From: Anaerolineaceae bacterium | Lineage (GTDB): Bacteria > Chloroflexota > Anaerolineae > Anaerolineales > Anaerolineaceae | Length of the DNA stretch: 17,684 bases | Assembly: GCA_021107195.1 (NCBI GenBank) | Contig: JAIOTF010000412.1 | Location: 1-17,684, forward strand | Reading direction: 5' to 3' | Part shown: positions 1 to 6,702 of the stretch, in pieces | How the letters are laid out: each line of letters starts with the position of its first letter | How positions within the stretch are numbered: the stretch's first letter is position 1 | Notes under the pieces: model-generated | The model's database searches: none | What the model was told of the DNA's origin: nothing | What the model saw: only the letters and a program-made list of their open reading frames with translations | Made by a program: the position numbers and the translations under genes

Positions 1-1
1 A

Positions 2-638
2 ATCGAAGCACTCCGTCGTTTTTGGATTAGGCAAAGAGGACTTTTAGATCATCGAAACTACCTGCTGGACACAAAGCCGATTCCTGTCATGGGCTATAAA
101 CGACATAAGAAACATAGCGATTTTGCAGGAAGTGCTGCTTATGGGTATTGTGCCAGCCGTAATATGAAGTATTTTGGTTACAAACTGGTCACGATCAGCA
201 CTCTTTCAGGCTTCCCAATTGTGTATGATCTGGTTCCTGCTAATGTAGATGAGCGACTTGCAGCAGAAACGGTTACGGAGCATTTATCCTGCTGTGATAT
301 CTTTGCTGACAAAGGGTTTATTGGCTTTGAATGGCAAACGAAACTCTTTGATCAAACAGGCAACTTGATCTGGACACCCATGCGATCCAATCAGAACAAT
401 CAAAACACAAGAGGCCTGGATCGTTGGCTAAGCAGTGTTCGTGAACGAATTGAAGGCGTATTCCATGAACTGCAAATCACAGGCCGCAATATTGAACTGT
501 TTGACAGCAAAAACTGTGCTGGGACTTTGCACCCGCATTGCCATGAAACTAACCAGTCACCTCCTGCGGCTTATCTTGCGTTTTGATTATGGCATTGATA
601 TTCAAACTTTTTCAATTGCCTCTTCTGCCACTTTCTAA
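2..638 (+). pseudogene. IS982-family transposase, 5'-truncated by window edge, frameshifted
   Basis: DDE transposase of an IS982-type insertion sequence. The reading frame is already open at base 2, so the gene begins upstream of the window. Candidate catalytic acids are the Asp in LLDTKP (about base 68), the Asp in FADKGF (about base 309) and the Glu in RERIEGVF (about base 450). The frame runs to a stop at 586, but its last 25 or so residues do not look like a transposase. The expected C-terminus (KTVLGLCTR, then LTSHLLRLILRFDYGID) lies one base out of phase and ends at 638. The phase changes at a run of five A (509-513); with four A the protein would read straight through. IS982 transposases are normally a single ORF, so this is probably an inactive copy, although a sequencing error or programmed slippage is possible. 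The family call rests on remembered motifs. Confidence 0.75.
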
Positions 639-690
639 TTCACATCAGACGTATGATATGATTTGTAATGTCCCAAAAAGGGATATTCTG

Positions 691-705
691 GACTGTAAAC
701 CAGTC
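691..705 (+). terminator. Small hairpin between transposase and methyltransferase
   Basis: GACTG, a 5-base loop and CAGTC form a perfect 5-bp stem, followed by only a short TT. It could be a weak terminator or part of the insertion-sequence end. No convincing terminal inverted repeat or target duplication can be defined, because the left end of the element is outside the window. Confidence 0.25.
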
Positions 706-756
706 TTCCTGAAACGAACATAAAATATGACTCGTAATTAACAAACCAGGTTTTGC

Positions 757-1518
757 ATGAACGAAAAAATCAATCAACAGCAGCAGGAAAAATACGAGCA
801 GTTATGGGACAATGAATGGCACGATTTGCACAAAATTGGGCCTAGTGTCAGAACCCGAAACCGCATCCTCTTACGCTACTTTAAGAAATTCATTCAAAAT
901 GGCAGCATCTTTGATTCAGGTTGTGGAGATGGAAGTTTTCTTCTCATTCTGAACAAACACTACCAAGAAAAGTTGACCTACCATGCCGGGGATATATCTG
1001 AAACAGCCATTGCGGCCGTAGACAAACTGGATTTTGTTCAGAAAACCTCAATTATGGATATTGAAAACAAAAACACACTCCCACAAGAGACATTCACAGC
1101 CGTGGTCTCCTCAGAAGTGCTGGAACATATTGAAAACTGGAAAGAAGCCTTGCAAAACCTTGTGGATACTGTTGCCCAAAAGGGATTCATTTTTATCACT
1201 GTGCCAGCCCAGATGAAATACTGGAGCATGCATGATGAGTTTGCAAAACATTACCGACGTTTTGAGCAAGATCAAATTGAACAGGAACTGATAAATGCCG
1301 GCTTTGAAATTAAAGAAAGCTGGTGTTGGGGCTGGCCATTTTACTGGTTATACTACACGCTGTTCTTAAAAAGAACAACCCCCCAATCCGTAATGAAAGA
1401 GATTACATCTCCATTTAAGATCTTTGTTTCCAATATTTTATATTACCTTTTTTTCATTGATGATCTTTTCCGTACCACAAAAGGACGGCGGCTTTTCATC
1501 ATCGCCCAAAAAAGGTAA
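757..1518 (+). CDS. Class I SAM-dependent methyltransferase (Methyltransf_11/UbiE-like fold)
   Basis: A 253-residue soluble methyltransferase of unknown substrate. The SAM-binding motif I is visible as FDSGCGDGS (residues 52-60). It is followed by the acidic end of strand 2 (GDISETA, about 78-84) and by SSEVLEHIENW (118-128), the motif IV/post-IV region typical of Methyltransf_11 and Methyltransf_23 proteins. The C-terminal third has two aromatic-rich hydrophobic stretches (around 191-203 and 222-236) that may contact a membrane or a lipid-like substrate. The context gives no pathway: an insertion-sequence remnant lies upstream and a convergent diguanylate cyclase starts 28 bases downstream. 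There is no strong Shine-Dalgarno before the ATG. Family is secure; role (small molecule, lipid or sugar methylation) is not. Confidence 0.8.
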   Translation: MNEKINQQQQEKYEQLWDNEWHDLHKIGPSVRTRNRILLRYFKKFIQNGSIFDSGCGDGSFLLILNKHYQEKLTYHAGDISETAIAAVDKLDFVQKTSIMDIENKNTLPQETFTAVVSSEVLEHIENWKEALQNLVDTVAQKGFIFITVPAQMKYWSMHDEFAKHYRRFEQDQIEQELINAGFEIKESWCWGWPFYWLYYTLFLKRTTPQSVMKEITSPFKIFVSNILYYLFFIDDLFRTTKGRRLFIIAQKR

Positions 1519-1546
1519 ACTGCTCTTCCCAGCACAACCAACCTTT

Positions 1547-2926
1547 TCATTTCCGTCGCGGCACATAAACTGCATAATTATTCTTCCCCCCATTTTTCAC
1601 CTGATACATGGCTGAATCTGCCTTGCGCAATAATTCATTCGCATTGCAGCCATGCTCCGGGAAAATACTTACACCAATGCTGGCTGTGAGCCTGATCCGG
1701 CGGCCGCGGATATCGTACGGCTCTGCCAACATTTTGAGGAGTTTGGTACAAACCAAAGCCACATCCTCTTCTGCGTTCTGTAAATTTTCCAGAATGACCA
1801 CAAATTCATCCCCGGCCAGACGTGCCACATAATCGCTCTTGCGAATCTGCTTGCGCAGCCGTTGAGCTACCTGCTGGATCAACACGTCACCGCCATCATG
1901 ACCGAAGGCATCGTTGATGATCTTCAAGCCATCCATATCAATAAAAAGCAATGCCATGCTGCCTTGGTACCTGTCTGCCAGTGCAATGGCGTGATTGAAC
2001 TGTTCAAAGAAGCTCGCCCTGTTGGGCAAGCCTGTCAAGGTATCGTGTGTAGCAGCCTCTGCCAACAGAGCTTCAGTTGCCTGCCGTTCCTGGAGCTGCA
2101 ATGCAAGTTCTGTTGTGGTGTGCTCCAGAGCCTCGCGGGTCTTTGCCAGATAATCTGCGGTTTGATTCATCGCACGGGCCAGTTGCCCAATTTCATCCTG
2201 CTGGTCATCCTGCAAACGGACTTGCAATTTGCCTGCTTCAACACCAGCCACCATTTTATGCATGGCATCCACACGCTTCATGGTTTTCTTATAGAAACGG
2301 TCAGTGGCAACCACGGCCAGAAAACCAATCAAAATCCCCTCTGCGCTATATATCCATATCAATTGTTGAGTGCGAACCAGCATGGCATTCCTCTGTGCTT
2401 TTAATGCCTCCATTTGTACTGCCGAGATTTCATCAACAACAGCAATAAAATCCTCTTCTGCCACTGCGAAATCATCCCACGTTATGCTGATTGATTCCCC
2501 TTCCTGTATCTCGGTCACCTGCAAGCCAGTTTGATTCATGCCCTCTGCACGCACCTCAAGTTGGCTCAGCAGCGCTTCGGAAAACAAACGATCCTCATTT
2601 ATTGCCAGCCATTGCAAATCACGCTGGATTGAGTCATAAACGGCTTTGTACTTCTCCTGAATTCCAGTTAATTCTGGTGAACTTTCCGGCGGCAGCATGC
2701 CCATTTCATTCTCAAGCATGACAAATCTGGATATCTGTTCACGCATCTCCATACCAGCAACCTTGATCCGCTCAACGGCTACGAGTGCTGGCAAGCTCTG
2801 ATCTGTGATCACATGAAGGTTGTCTGTCATCATACCTTGCAATAACCACAGGTTAAATCCGCCTATAATACCCAGGAGGATAATGAAAAACACTGTCAAA
2901 TATAATATCTTGTTTCTTAGCTGCAT
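1547..2926 (-). CDS. Membrane-anchored diguanylate cyclase (sensor-HAMP-GGDEF)
   Basis: Predicted to make cyclic di-GMP from two GTP in response to an extracytoplasmic signal. From the ATG at 2926 (459 aa): TM1 about residues 8-30; a helical extracytoplasmic region about 31-188 resembling four-helix-bundle sensors; TM2 about 189-209; a HAMP linker about 208-261; a coiled coil; and a GGDEF domain from about 290 to the end. The active-site motif is AGDEF (371-375), a variant common in active enzymes. An allosteric I-site RKSD (362-365) sits at the expected distance before it, so product inhibition is likely. HDTLTGLPNR at the domain start and the FIDMDGLK metal/GTP region are intact. A TTG at 2941 would add five residues, but GGGGA lies eight bases before the ATG at 2926, so I prefer that start. 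It stands alone, convergent with the methyltransferase. Confidence 0.9.
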   Translation of the reverse strand: MQLRNKILYLTVFFIILLGIIGGFNLWLLQGMMTDNLHVITDQSLPALVAVERIKVAGMEMREQISRFVMLENEMGMLPPESSPELTGIQEKYKAVYDSIQRDLQWLAINEDRLFSEALLSQLEVRAEGMNQTGLQVTEIQEGESISITWDDFAVAEEDFIAVVDEISAVQMEALKAQRNAMLVRTQQLIWIYSAEGILIGFLAVVATDRFYKKTMKRVDAMHKMVAGVEAGKLQVRLQDDQQDEIGQLARAMNQTADYLAKTREALEHTTTELALQLQERQATEALLAEAATHDTLTGLPNRASFFEQFNHAIALADRYQGSMALLFIDMDGLKIINDAFGHDGGDVLIQQVAQRLRKQIRKSDYVARLAGDEFVVILENLQNAEEDVALVCTKLLKMLAEPYDIRGRRIRLTASIGVSIFPEHGCNANELLRKADSAMYQVKNGGKNNYAVYVPRRK

Positions 2927-3059
2927 ATACAAAATCCCCAACCAGCTTGAGAATAATCAGGCAATAAAATTGTTGGAAACACGCCAATCTTTTATTACTT
3001 ATATATTACCACAATATAATTATGCCCATAAATGGCGTCACCCAAAACAAATTTCCGCC

Positions 3060-4127
3060 TTACAAGGGTTGCTGCAACAAGTCCGTGAGCAGCATCATCA
3101 TCCAAGAAACATCTCTCAGGTCAGCCATCTCTACCGGTGAATGATGATAACGCACCGGCAGTGACAACCCCACAATACGCACCCCTTGATTAGCATACGG
3201 CACAGGATTGAGCGCTGTCCCAATCCCCGTGATGACCTCATCTTGCAGAGGTATCCCGGACTGACGGGCAGTGCTGCGTACGGTTTGGGCCAGGCGCAGA
3301 TCTGGCACTGTGCAAGCCATCTTGCCGCGGATGGCTTCCAACCATTTCAAGGCCGGGCCGCCGCCCAAGTGAACATCATTTTGTTTTCCGGCAAGGTCCG
3401 GGGTATCAAAGGGCAGCGTACCGTCAATCCCAATCACGATTTCTGGAGCGTATTGCCGCACAGCTGGCAAGCCGCCGGTCAGACGCGTTTCTTCCTGCAC
3501 AACAAATGCCAGATGTAAATCACAGGTCGGTGTGATCTGTGCTTCCGCGAGCCGGCGCGCCAGTGCCAAGAGTACAAAACACCCCAGGCGGTCATCGAAC
3601 GCCTTGCCGCGCGCCTGGTGACTGCCAATACGCTCAAAAGAAGATGCCCAAGTCAATCCATCTCCCACCTGAACGCCCAAAGCCTCAGCTTCCTGTCGGG
3701 ATGCTGTTCCAATATCGATATACATATCTTCTAAAGCGAGAAAGTTCGAATGATCGAGATGCTGCGGCAGGGTGCCGACCTGCGCCGGCACGCGGCGGCC
3801 ATCACTCGTCCACAAATCCAGCCTGGCACCAGGCAGCGAACGCAGTCCCATCCCCCCCAAACGCTGCACCTGCAAGAAACCATCCTGCGTGACGCGCCTT
3901 ACAATGAGGCCAACTTCATCCATATGGGCCATGAGCATCACTTTCGGACCATAGCCTGCCCAATCCGGGCAACGACAGACCAGATTGCCGATCTGGTCTG
4001 TCTCAGCCACCCAGTTGGGTGGAAGCGCCTGCTGAATCTGATCAGCCACCAGCCCTTCGCGGCCGGGCAGACCGGGGGTCTCGCTCAGCAGCGCCAGCAG
4101 TGACAGATCCAATTCAAATTCTTTCAT
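3060..4127 (-). CDS. M42-family metallopeptidase (glutamyl aminopeptidase/endoglucanase-like)
   Basis: A cytosolic dinuclear-metal aminopeptidase of 355 residues, the usual M42 length; such enzymes assemble into large tetrahedral oligomers that trim peptides. All expected ligands and catalytic residues are visible: H68 and D70 in AHMDEVG, D178/D179 in AFDDRLG (bridging Asp), E212/E213 in QEETRLTGG (general base and ligand), D235 in GIDGTLP, and H329 in RYHHSPVE. The frame stays open upstream to 4322, but that extension lies over the end of purD. The ATG at 4127 starts where homology starts and is preceded by GGAGAACAAGG. Its ATG overlaps the purD stop as ATGA, so translation is probably coupled. 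Some relatives were annotated as endoglucanase or frv proteins; peptide substrate is the safer reading. Confidence 0.92.
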   Translation of the reverse strand: MKEFELDLSLLALLSETPGLPGREGLVADQIQQALPPNWVAETDQIGNLVCRCPDWAGYGPKVMLMAHMDEVGLIVRRVTQDGFLQVQRLGGMGLRSLPGARLDLWTSDGRRVPAQVGTLPQHLDHSNFLALEDMYIDIGTASRQEAEALGVQVGDGLTWASSFERIGSHQARGKAFDDRLGCFVLLALARRLAEAQITPTCDLHLAFVVQEETRLTGGLPAVRQYAPEIVIGIDGTLPFDTPDLAGKQNDVHLGGGPALKWLEAIRGKMACTVPDLRLAQTVRSTARQSGIPLQDEVITGIGTALNPVPYANQGVRIVGLSLPVRYHHSPVEMADLRDVSWMMMLLTDLLQQPL

Positions 4128-5458
4128 CCTTGTTCTCCACGGCGTAAAGCCGCCATACGTGCTGTTTTTTGTTCGATCAGCTCTCGTGAACCAATATCGG
4201 CCCGATGACGAAGCGTATCCGGTTGGAGCTCTGCCAACAAAGCCTCCATCGATTCGCAAAGCCGTCCGGGGTGCTCTCCAAGACCAACCACGGCCAGGGT
4301 GCGTGAGCCCAGCGTTTCCCAAAGATCGCCTGATGCCGCCTGCACCGAGGCAAAGATCACCTGGAACCCTGCAGCCTCCACCTTGGCGGTGTCAAACGCA
4401 AATTTCCGGCCCTTGATCGATTGTTCCGGATACTCTGCCGGTACAATGTATTTGGTCAATGAGGCACTCTTTGCAAAATGCACATTAGCCGTATCAAGCT
4501 GCCCGCGGGCAATGTCGAAAAAGACCTGAGCGGGATCGCCTTCCAGGAGGGTCATCACATTGATCGCCTCAGGATCTCCCAGGCGGGCATTGAACTCGAT
4601 CACGCGTATGCCGCGCGCAGTGACCATGAACTGACCATACAGAACACCACGATACGGCGCTCCACTTTCCTCGCCCAGTGCGTGGATCACCTGAGCCATC
4701 AACTTATCTGCCTGCTCCAGGTTCTCCTCTGTGAGAAAAGGCATGCTGCCGTCAGCCATGGTGTAAGCCCCCATTCCACCGGTCATCAGGCCGCGATCTT
4801 CTTCATAAGCGTACTTAAAATCCTGTGCAACAGAGACGGGTGCGAGCACCTCATCCGAGGCAAATACCATGCGCGAGAACTCTTCACCAACCAACCGTTC
4901 TTCAAGCAACACAGCACTATCCTGTGCCAGCCACTCGTCAATGTAATCCAACGCATCTCCCACCGTCAAGAGTTGCGTTCCCATGACCTGCACACCCTTG
5001 CCCCCCGTCAATCCCGTAGGCTTTACCGCTACTTCGCCCACCTTCTTTATGAATTCTTCCGCTTCCTTGCGGCTATGCACCAATTGCCAGTCTGGGGAGC
5101 CCCAGGGGACAACTTTTGCCAGAAGCCGCCGCATAAAATGCTTGTCACTTTCAATCTGCGCCTGAGCTTGATTGGCCCCCACTGTGGGTACCCCCGCTGC
5201 ACGCAGTGCATCAACAGCACCAGCCATGAGCGGCACTTCCGGACCAACAGCGACAAAATCAACTTGATGTGCAGAGAAAAATTCAACAATTGCAGAAGCA
5301 TCCGCCAGAGACCCAACCAGTGTCTCATCCGCGAGATGATCGATTCCCGGATTATGATGAGAAGCATACACAAATAAAGTATCTCGTTCAAGCTGCCGGC
5401 GCAGCGCCTTTGCCATAGCGTGCTCGCGCCCGCCACTACCAATCAATCCTATTCTCAT
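4124..5458 (-). CDS. purD: Phosphoribosylamine-glycine ligase (GAR synthetase)
   Basis: Catalyses the second step of de novo purine synthesis, joining glycine to 5-phosphoribosylamine with ATP. The 444-residue protein shows the N-terminal PurD signature GSGGREHA (residues 7-14), GPEVPL (about 73-78), the ATP-grasp region KPTGLTGGKGV and the metal-binding FNARLGDPE segment. The length is slightly above the usual 420-430. The ATG at 5458 is preceded by AGGAG eight bases upstream. It is the first gene of a two-gene minus-strand unit with the M42 peptidase, which overlaps it by four bases. No other pur genes are adjacent, so it sits apart from any pur cluster. A TATAAT-like -10 box lies about 40 bases upstream. 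Confidence 0.96.
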   Translation of the reverse strand: MRIGLIGSGGREHAMAKALRRQLERDTLFVYASHHNPGIDHLADETLVGSLADASAIVEFFSAHQVDFVAVGPEVPLMAGAVDALRAAGVPTVGANQAQAQIESDKHFMRRLLAKVVPWGSPDWQLVHSRKEAEEFIKKVGEVAVKPTGLTGGKGVQVMGTQLLTVGDALDYIDEWLAQDSAVLLEERLVGEEFSRMVFASDEVLAPVSVAQDFKYAYEEDRGLMTGGMGAYTMADGSMPFLTEENLEQADKLMAQVIHALGEESGAPYRGVLYGQFMVTARGIRVIEFNARLGDPEAINVMTLLEGDPAQVFFDIARGQLDTANVHFAKSASLTKYIVPAEYPEQSIKGRKFAFDTAKVEAAGFQVIFASVQAASGDLWETLGSRTLAVVGLGEHPGRLCESMEALLAELQPDTLRHRADIGSRELIEQKTARMAALRRGEQG

Positions 5459-5497
5459 CGTTTACTCCTATACATAAATTATGTGTTAATGATTTTG

Positions 5498-5503
5498 ATT
5501 ATA
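5498..5503 (-). promoter_or_regulatory. Candidate -10 box for purD
   Basis: TATAAT on the minus strand, about 40 bases upstream of the purD ATG. No recognisable -35 hexamer lies 16-18 bases further upstream, so this is a weak candidate resting on one hexamer and its position. Confidence 0.35.
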
Positions 5504-5670
5504 CCGTGCCTGTTGGAGTTCTCCCACCCTGATCACTATAAATAAAACCAGTGCTTTTCCCTTTTCTCACAATCCTCTTCTCTGCTCATCTCATTTTATC
5601 CCTTTTTACTCAACCCTTTTCCACTTACATCTATCCCAACAGTTCCCAAAAAATCTATTCGCTTCTAGGT

Positions 5671-5676
5671 TATAAT
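5671..5676 (+). promoter_or_regulatory. Candidate -10 box upstream of hydrogenase operon
   Basis: TATAAT on the plus strand, about 190 bases before the first operon gene. The -35 position is A-rich rather than TTGACA-like. It would give a long, AT-rich leader. The hexamer is part of a 14-base sequence that recurs before the IS607-type recombinase at 17453, so it may instead be a mobile-element relic. Confidence 0.25.
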
Positions 5677-5854
5677 ATGCTTATTAGCAAAAAGTTCTTG
5701 CAGCCTCATTTCAACAACTGGGAGCCTTTTGCCACAGATCACTATTGAATGATTCGTTTTTTGTTCCATTAATTTTTTCGTTTGGCACCTATTATTTAAG
5801 ATCAAGTTTAATCTAATTAAGATATTCAATATCTTATTGTATCAATCTACACAT

Positions 5855-5866
5855 AAGGAGCTCCTT
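5855..5866 (+). promoter_or_regulatory. Palindromic ribosome binding site of the first operon gene
   Basis: AAGGAGCTCCTT is a perfect 12-base palindrome ending exactly at the ATG (5867). Its left half is a strong Shine-Dalgarno with six bases of spacing, which selects the ATG at 5867 over the in-frame ATG at 5837. Confidence 0.7.
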
Positions 5867-6121
5867 ATGCAGTTTTTAAACTATCTGCTTCTGTGTTTGA
5901 TCTTGTTAATCGCAGCCATTTCCAGCATCGTTTCAAAAAACATGATCCGGGCAGCTGTATCCTTGGGGATGGGGAGCGTTGCACTAGCCCTGTTATTTTT
6001 CCTGTTGGATTCTCCCTTTGCTGCAGGTTTTGAATTGAGCGTTGGAGCGGGCCTGACCAGTATCTTGCTGGTCATCGTTATCAATTTGACAAAAACCCCA
6101 CACGGAAAGGGGGGGGGATGA
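5867..6121 (+). CDS. MbhD-like (DUF4040-type) small membrane subunit
   Basis: An 84-residue, almost wholly hydrophobic protein with about three transmembrane helices, first gene of the operon. The second half (ALLFFLLDSP, then ELSVGAGLTSILLVIVI) follows the pattern of MbhD/MrpA-C-terminal (DUF4040) proteins, where ALLFFLL.APD is followed by EA.VGAGL. It keeps the membrane Glu and the VGAGL turn. In MBH and Mrp complexes this subunit lies next to the MrpC/NuoK-like subunit, in the membrane arm that carries ion flow. NuoJ is the functional counterpart in complex I and a possible alternative label. Start chosen by AAGGAG at 5855-5860. It ends in a glycine tail encoded by nine G and overlaps the next gene by four bases (ATGA). 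Confidence 0.65.
   Translation: MQFLNYLLLCLILLIAAISSIVSKNMIRAAVSLGMGSVALALLFFLLDSPFAAGFELSVGAGLTSILLVIVINLTKTPHGKGGG
6109..6117 (+). repeat. G9 homopolymer at gene junction
   Basis: Nine consecutive G directly precede the ATGA overlap joining the first two operon genes. The run encodes the terminal glycines of the first protein and occupies the position of the ribosome binding site of the second, with essentially no spacer. Confidence 0.9.
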
Positions 6122-6366
6122 AAAAGAGAGTCACCATCAATCAGTTGGCGGAGTTGATCATATTATTTCTGCTGCTATGGGGAGGAACGCTTGTTTGGAA
6201 ACAATTCGGTACAAAGACAAGCTTCAACAAGGATTTGATGGAAACCAGCTTTCAGTACTGGTTCTGGCTGCAGCGCGGCCCAGATTTGGCTATACAAGCC
6301 GGATTGATTTTTGCCGGTGCATTGGGTATTGCAACTTTATTGCCCGGTGGCAGGGATAAGAAATAA
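6118..6366 (+). CDS. MbhE-like small membrane subunit
   Basis: An 82-residue protein with a first transmembrane helix at about residues 10-27, a polar middle segment and a second helix at about 55-74. The end (LQRGPDLAIQAGLIFAGALG, about 52-71) resembles the MbhE/MrpA tail pattern DYRGFDTLGE.TVLF.AALG, with the acidic loop residue kept and a Gln where that pattern has Glu. MbhE always follows MbhD in MBH-type operons, and this protein is in that slot. It starts inside the previous stop (ATGA), so translation is probably coupled. Assignment rests on position plus a short pattern; it is too short for certainty. Confidence 0.55.
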   Translation: MKKRVTINQLAELIILFLLLWGGTLVWKQFGTKTSFNKDLMETSFQYWFWLQRGPDLAIQAGLIFAGALGIATLLPGGRDKK

Positions 6367-6371
6367 CAAAG

Positions 6372-6695
6372 ATGGATTATTTAGCGATACCCTGGCTTGA
6401 TTGGCTACTTTCAATCGTCAGTACCCTGTTAGTTTTAATTGGTTTTGTAGGAATGCTGACCCAAAGAGTGGTTTTCAAACAGGTCATCAGTATGAAGCTT
6501 ATGCTCCAAGGCGTGGCTTTAGCATTGATCCATGCCGGGAACATGAACCAAGATCCGCTTCTGGCACAATCCATGACCATCTCTGCGGTAATCGTTGAAA
6601 CGGTGATCATCGCCGTTGCTCTAGCGATGATTGTCAATGTTTACCTGCATTATCCTGCTGGTGATACGGATAAGATGAACAAATTGAAAGGGTAA
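6372..6695 (+). CDS. NuoK/MrpC (MbhG)-like membrane subunit
   Basis: A 107-residue protein with three transmembrane helices (about 10-30, 37-57 and 67-92), the usual NuoK/MrpC topology and length. In complex I, NuoK bridges the E-channel to the antiporter subunits through two membrane glutamates. Here the second is kept (E76 in AVIVETVIIA). The first, in the NuoK pattern GLELMLNAVNL, aligns with K42 in SMKLMLQGVAL. MrpC proteins also lack that Glu, so this may be a hydrogenase/Mrp-type trait. It starts five bases after the MbhE-like gene, with no strong Shine-Dalgarno. Confidence 0.75.
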   Translation: MDYLAIPWLDWLLSIVSTLLVLIGFVGMLTQRVVFKQVISMKLMLQGVALALIHAGNMNQDPLLAQSMTISAVIVETVIIAVALAMIVNVYLHYPAGDTDKMNKLKG

Positions 6696-6702
6696 AATTC
6701 AA

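Larger units (their letters stand above)
5459..5866. other. 408-base divergent intergenic region
   Basis: Separates purD (minus) from the hydrogenase operon (plus) and should hold both promoters. The part next to purD carries a minus-strand TATAAT. A C/T-rich, nearly G-free tract spans 5554-5641. A plus-strand TATAAT follows at 5671, then an AT-rich leader of about 185 bases leads to the first operon gene. I see no credible small gene: the one open frame here encodes only the low-complexity pyrimidine tract. No clear riboswitch or terminator hairpin was recognised. Confidence 0.6.

Noticed and set aside
1862..2404. A Cys-rich 180-codon frame opposite the diguanylate cyclase.
   Set aside because: Antisense to well-matched HAMP and GGDEF domains; the cysteines are not spaced as any known cluster motif.
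4128..4322. A 65-residue N-terminal extension of the M42 peptidase.
   Set aside because: It overlaps the purD C-terminus; the M42 domain starts at the ATG at 4127, with a good ribosome binding site.
4478..5377. A 299-codon open frame opposite purD.
   Set aside because: It lies wholly antisense to a clear purD, has no recognisable motifs and a composition expected of a shadow frame.
5551..5748. A 65-codon hydrophobic frame in the purD-operon spacer.
   Set aside because: It follows from the C/T-rich composition (Phe, Leu, Ser, Pro codons) and has no Shine-Dalgarno or known motif.
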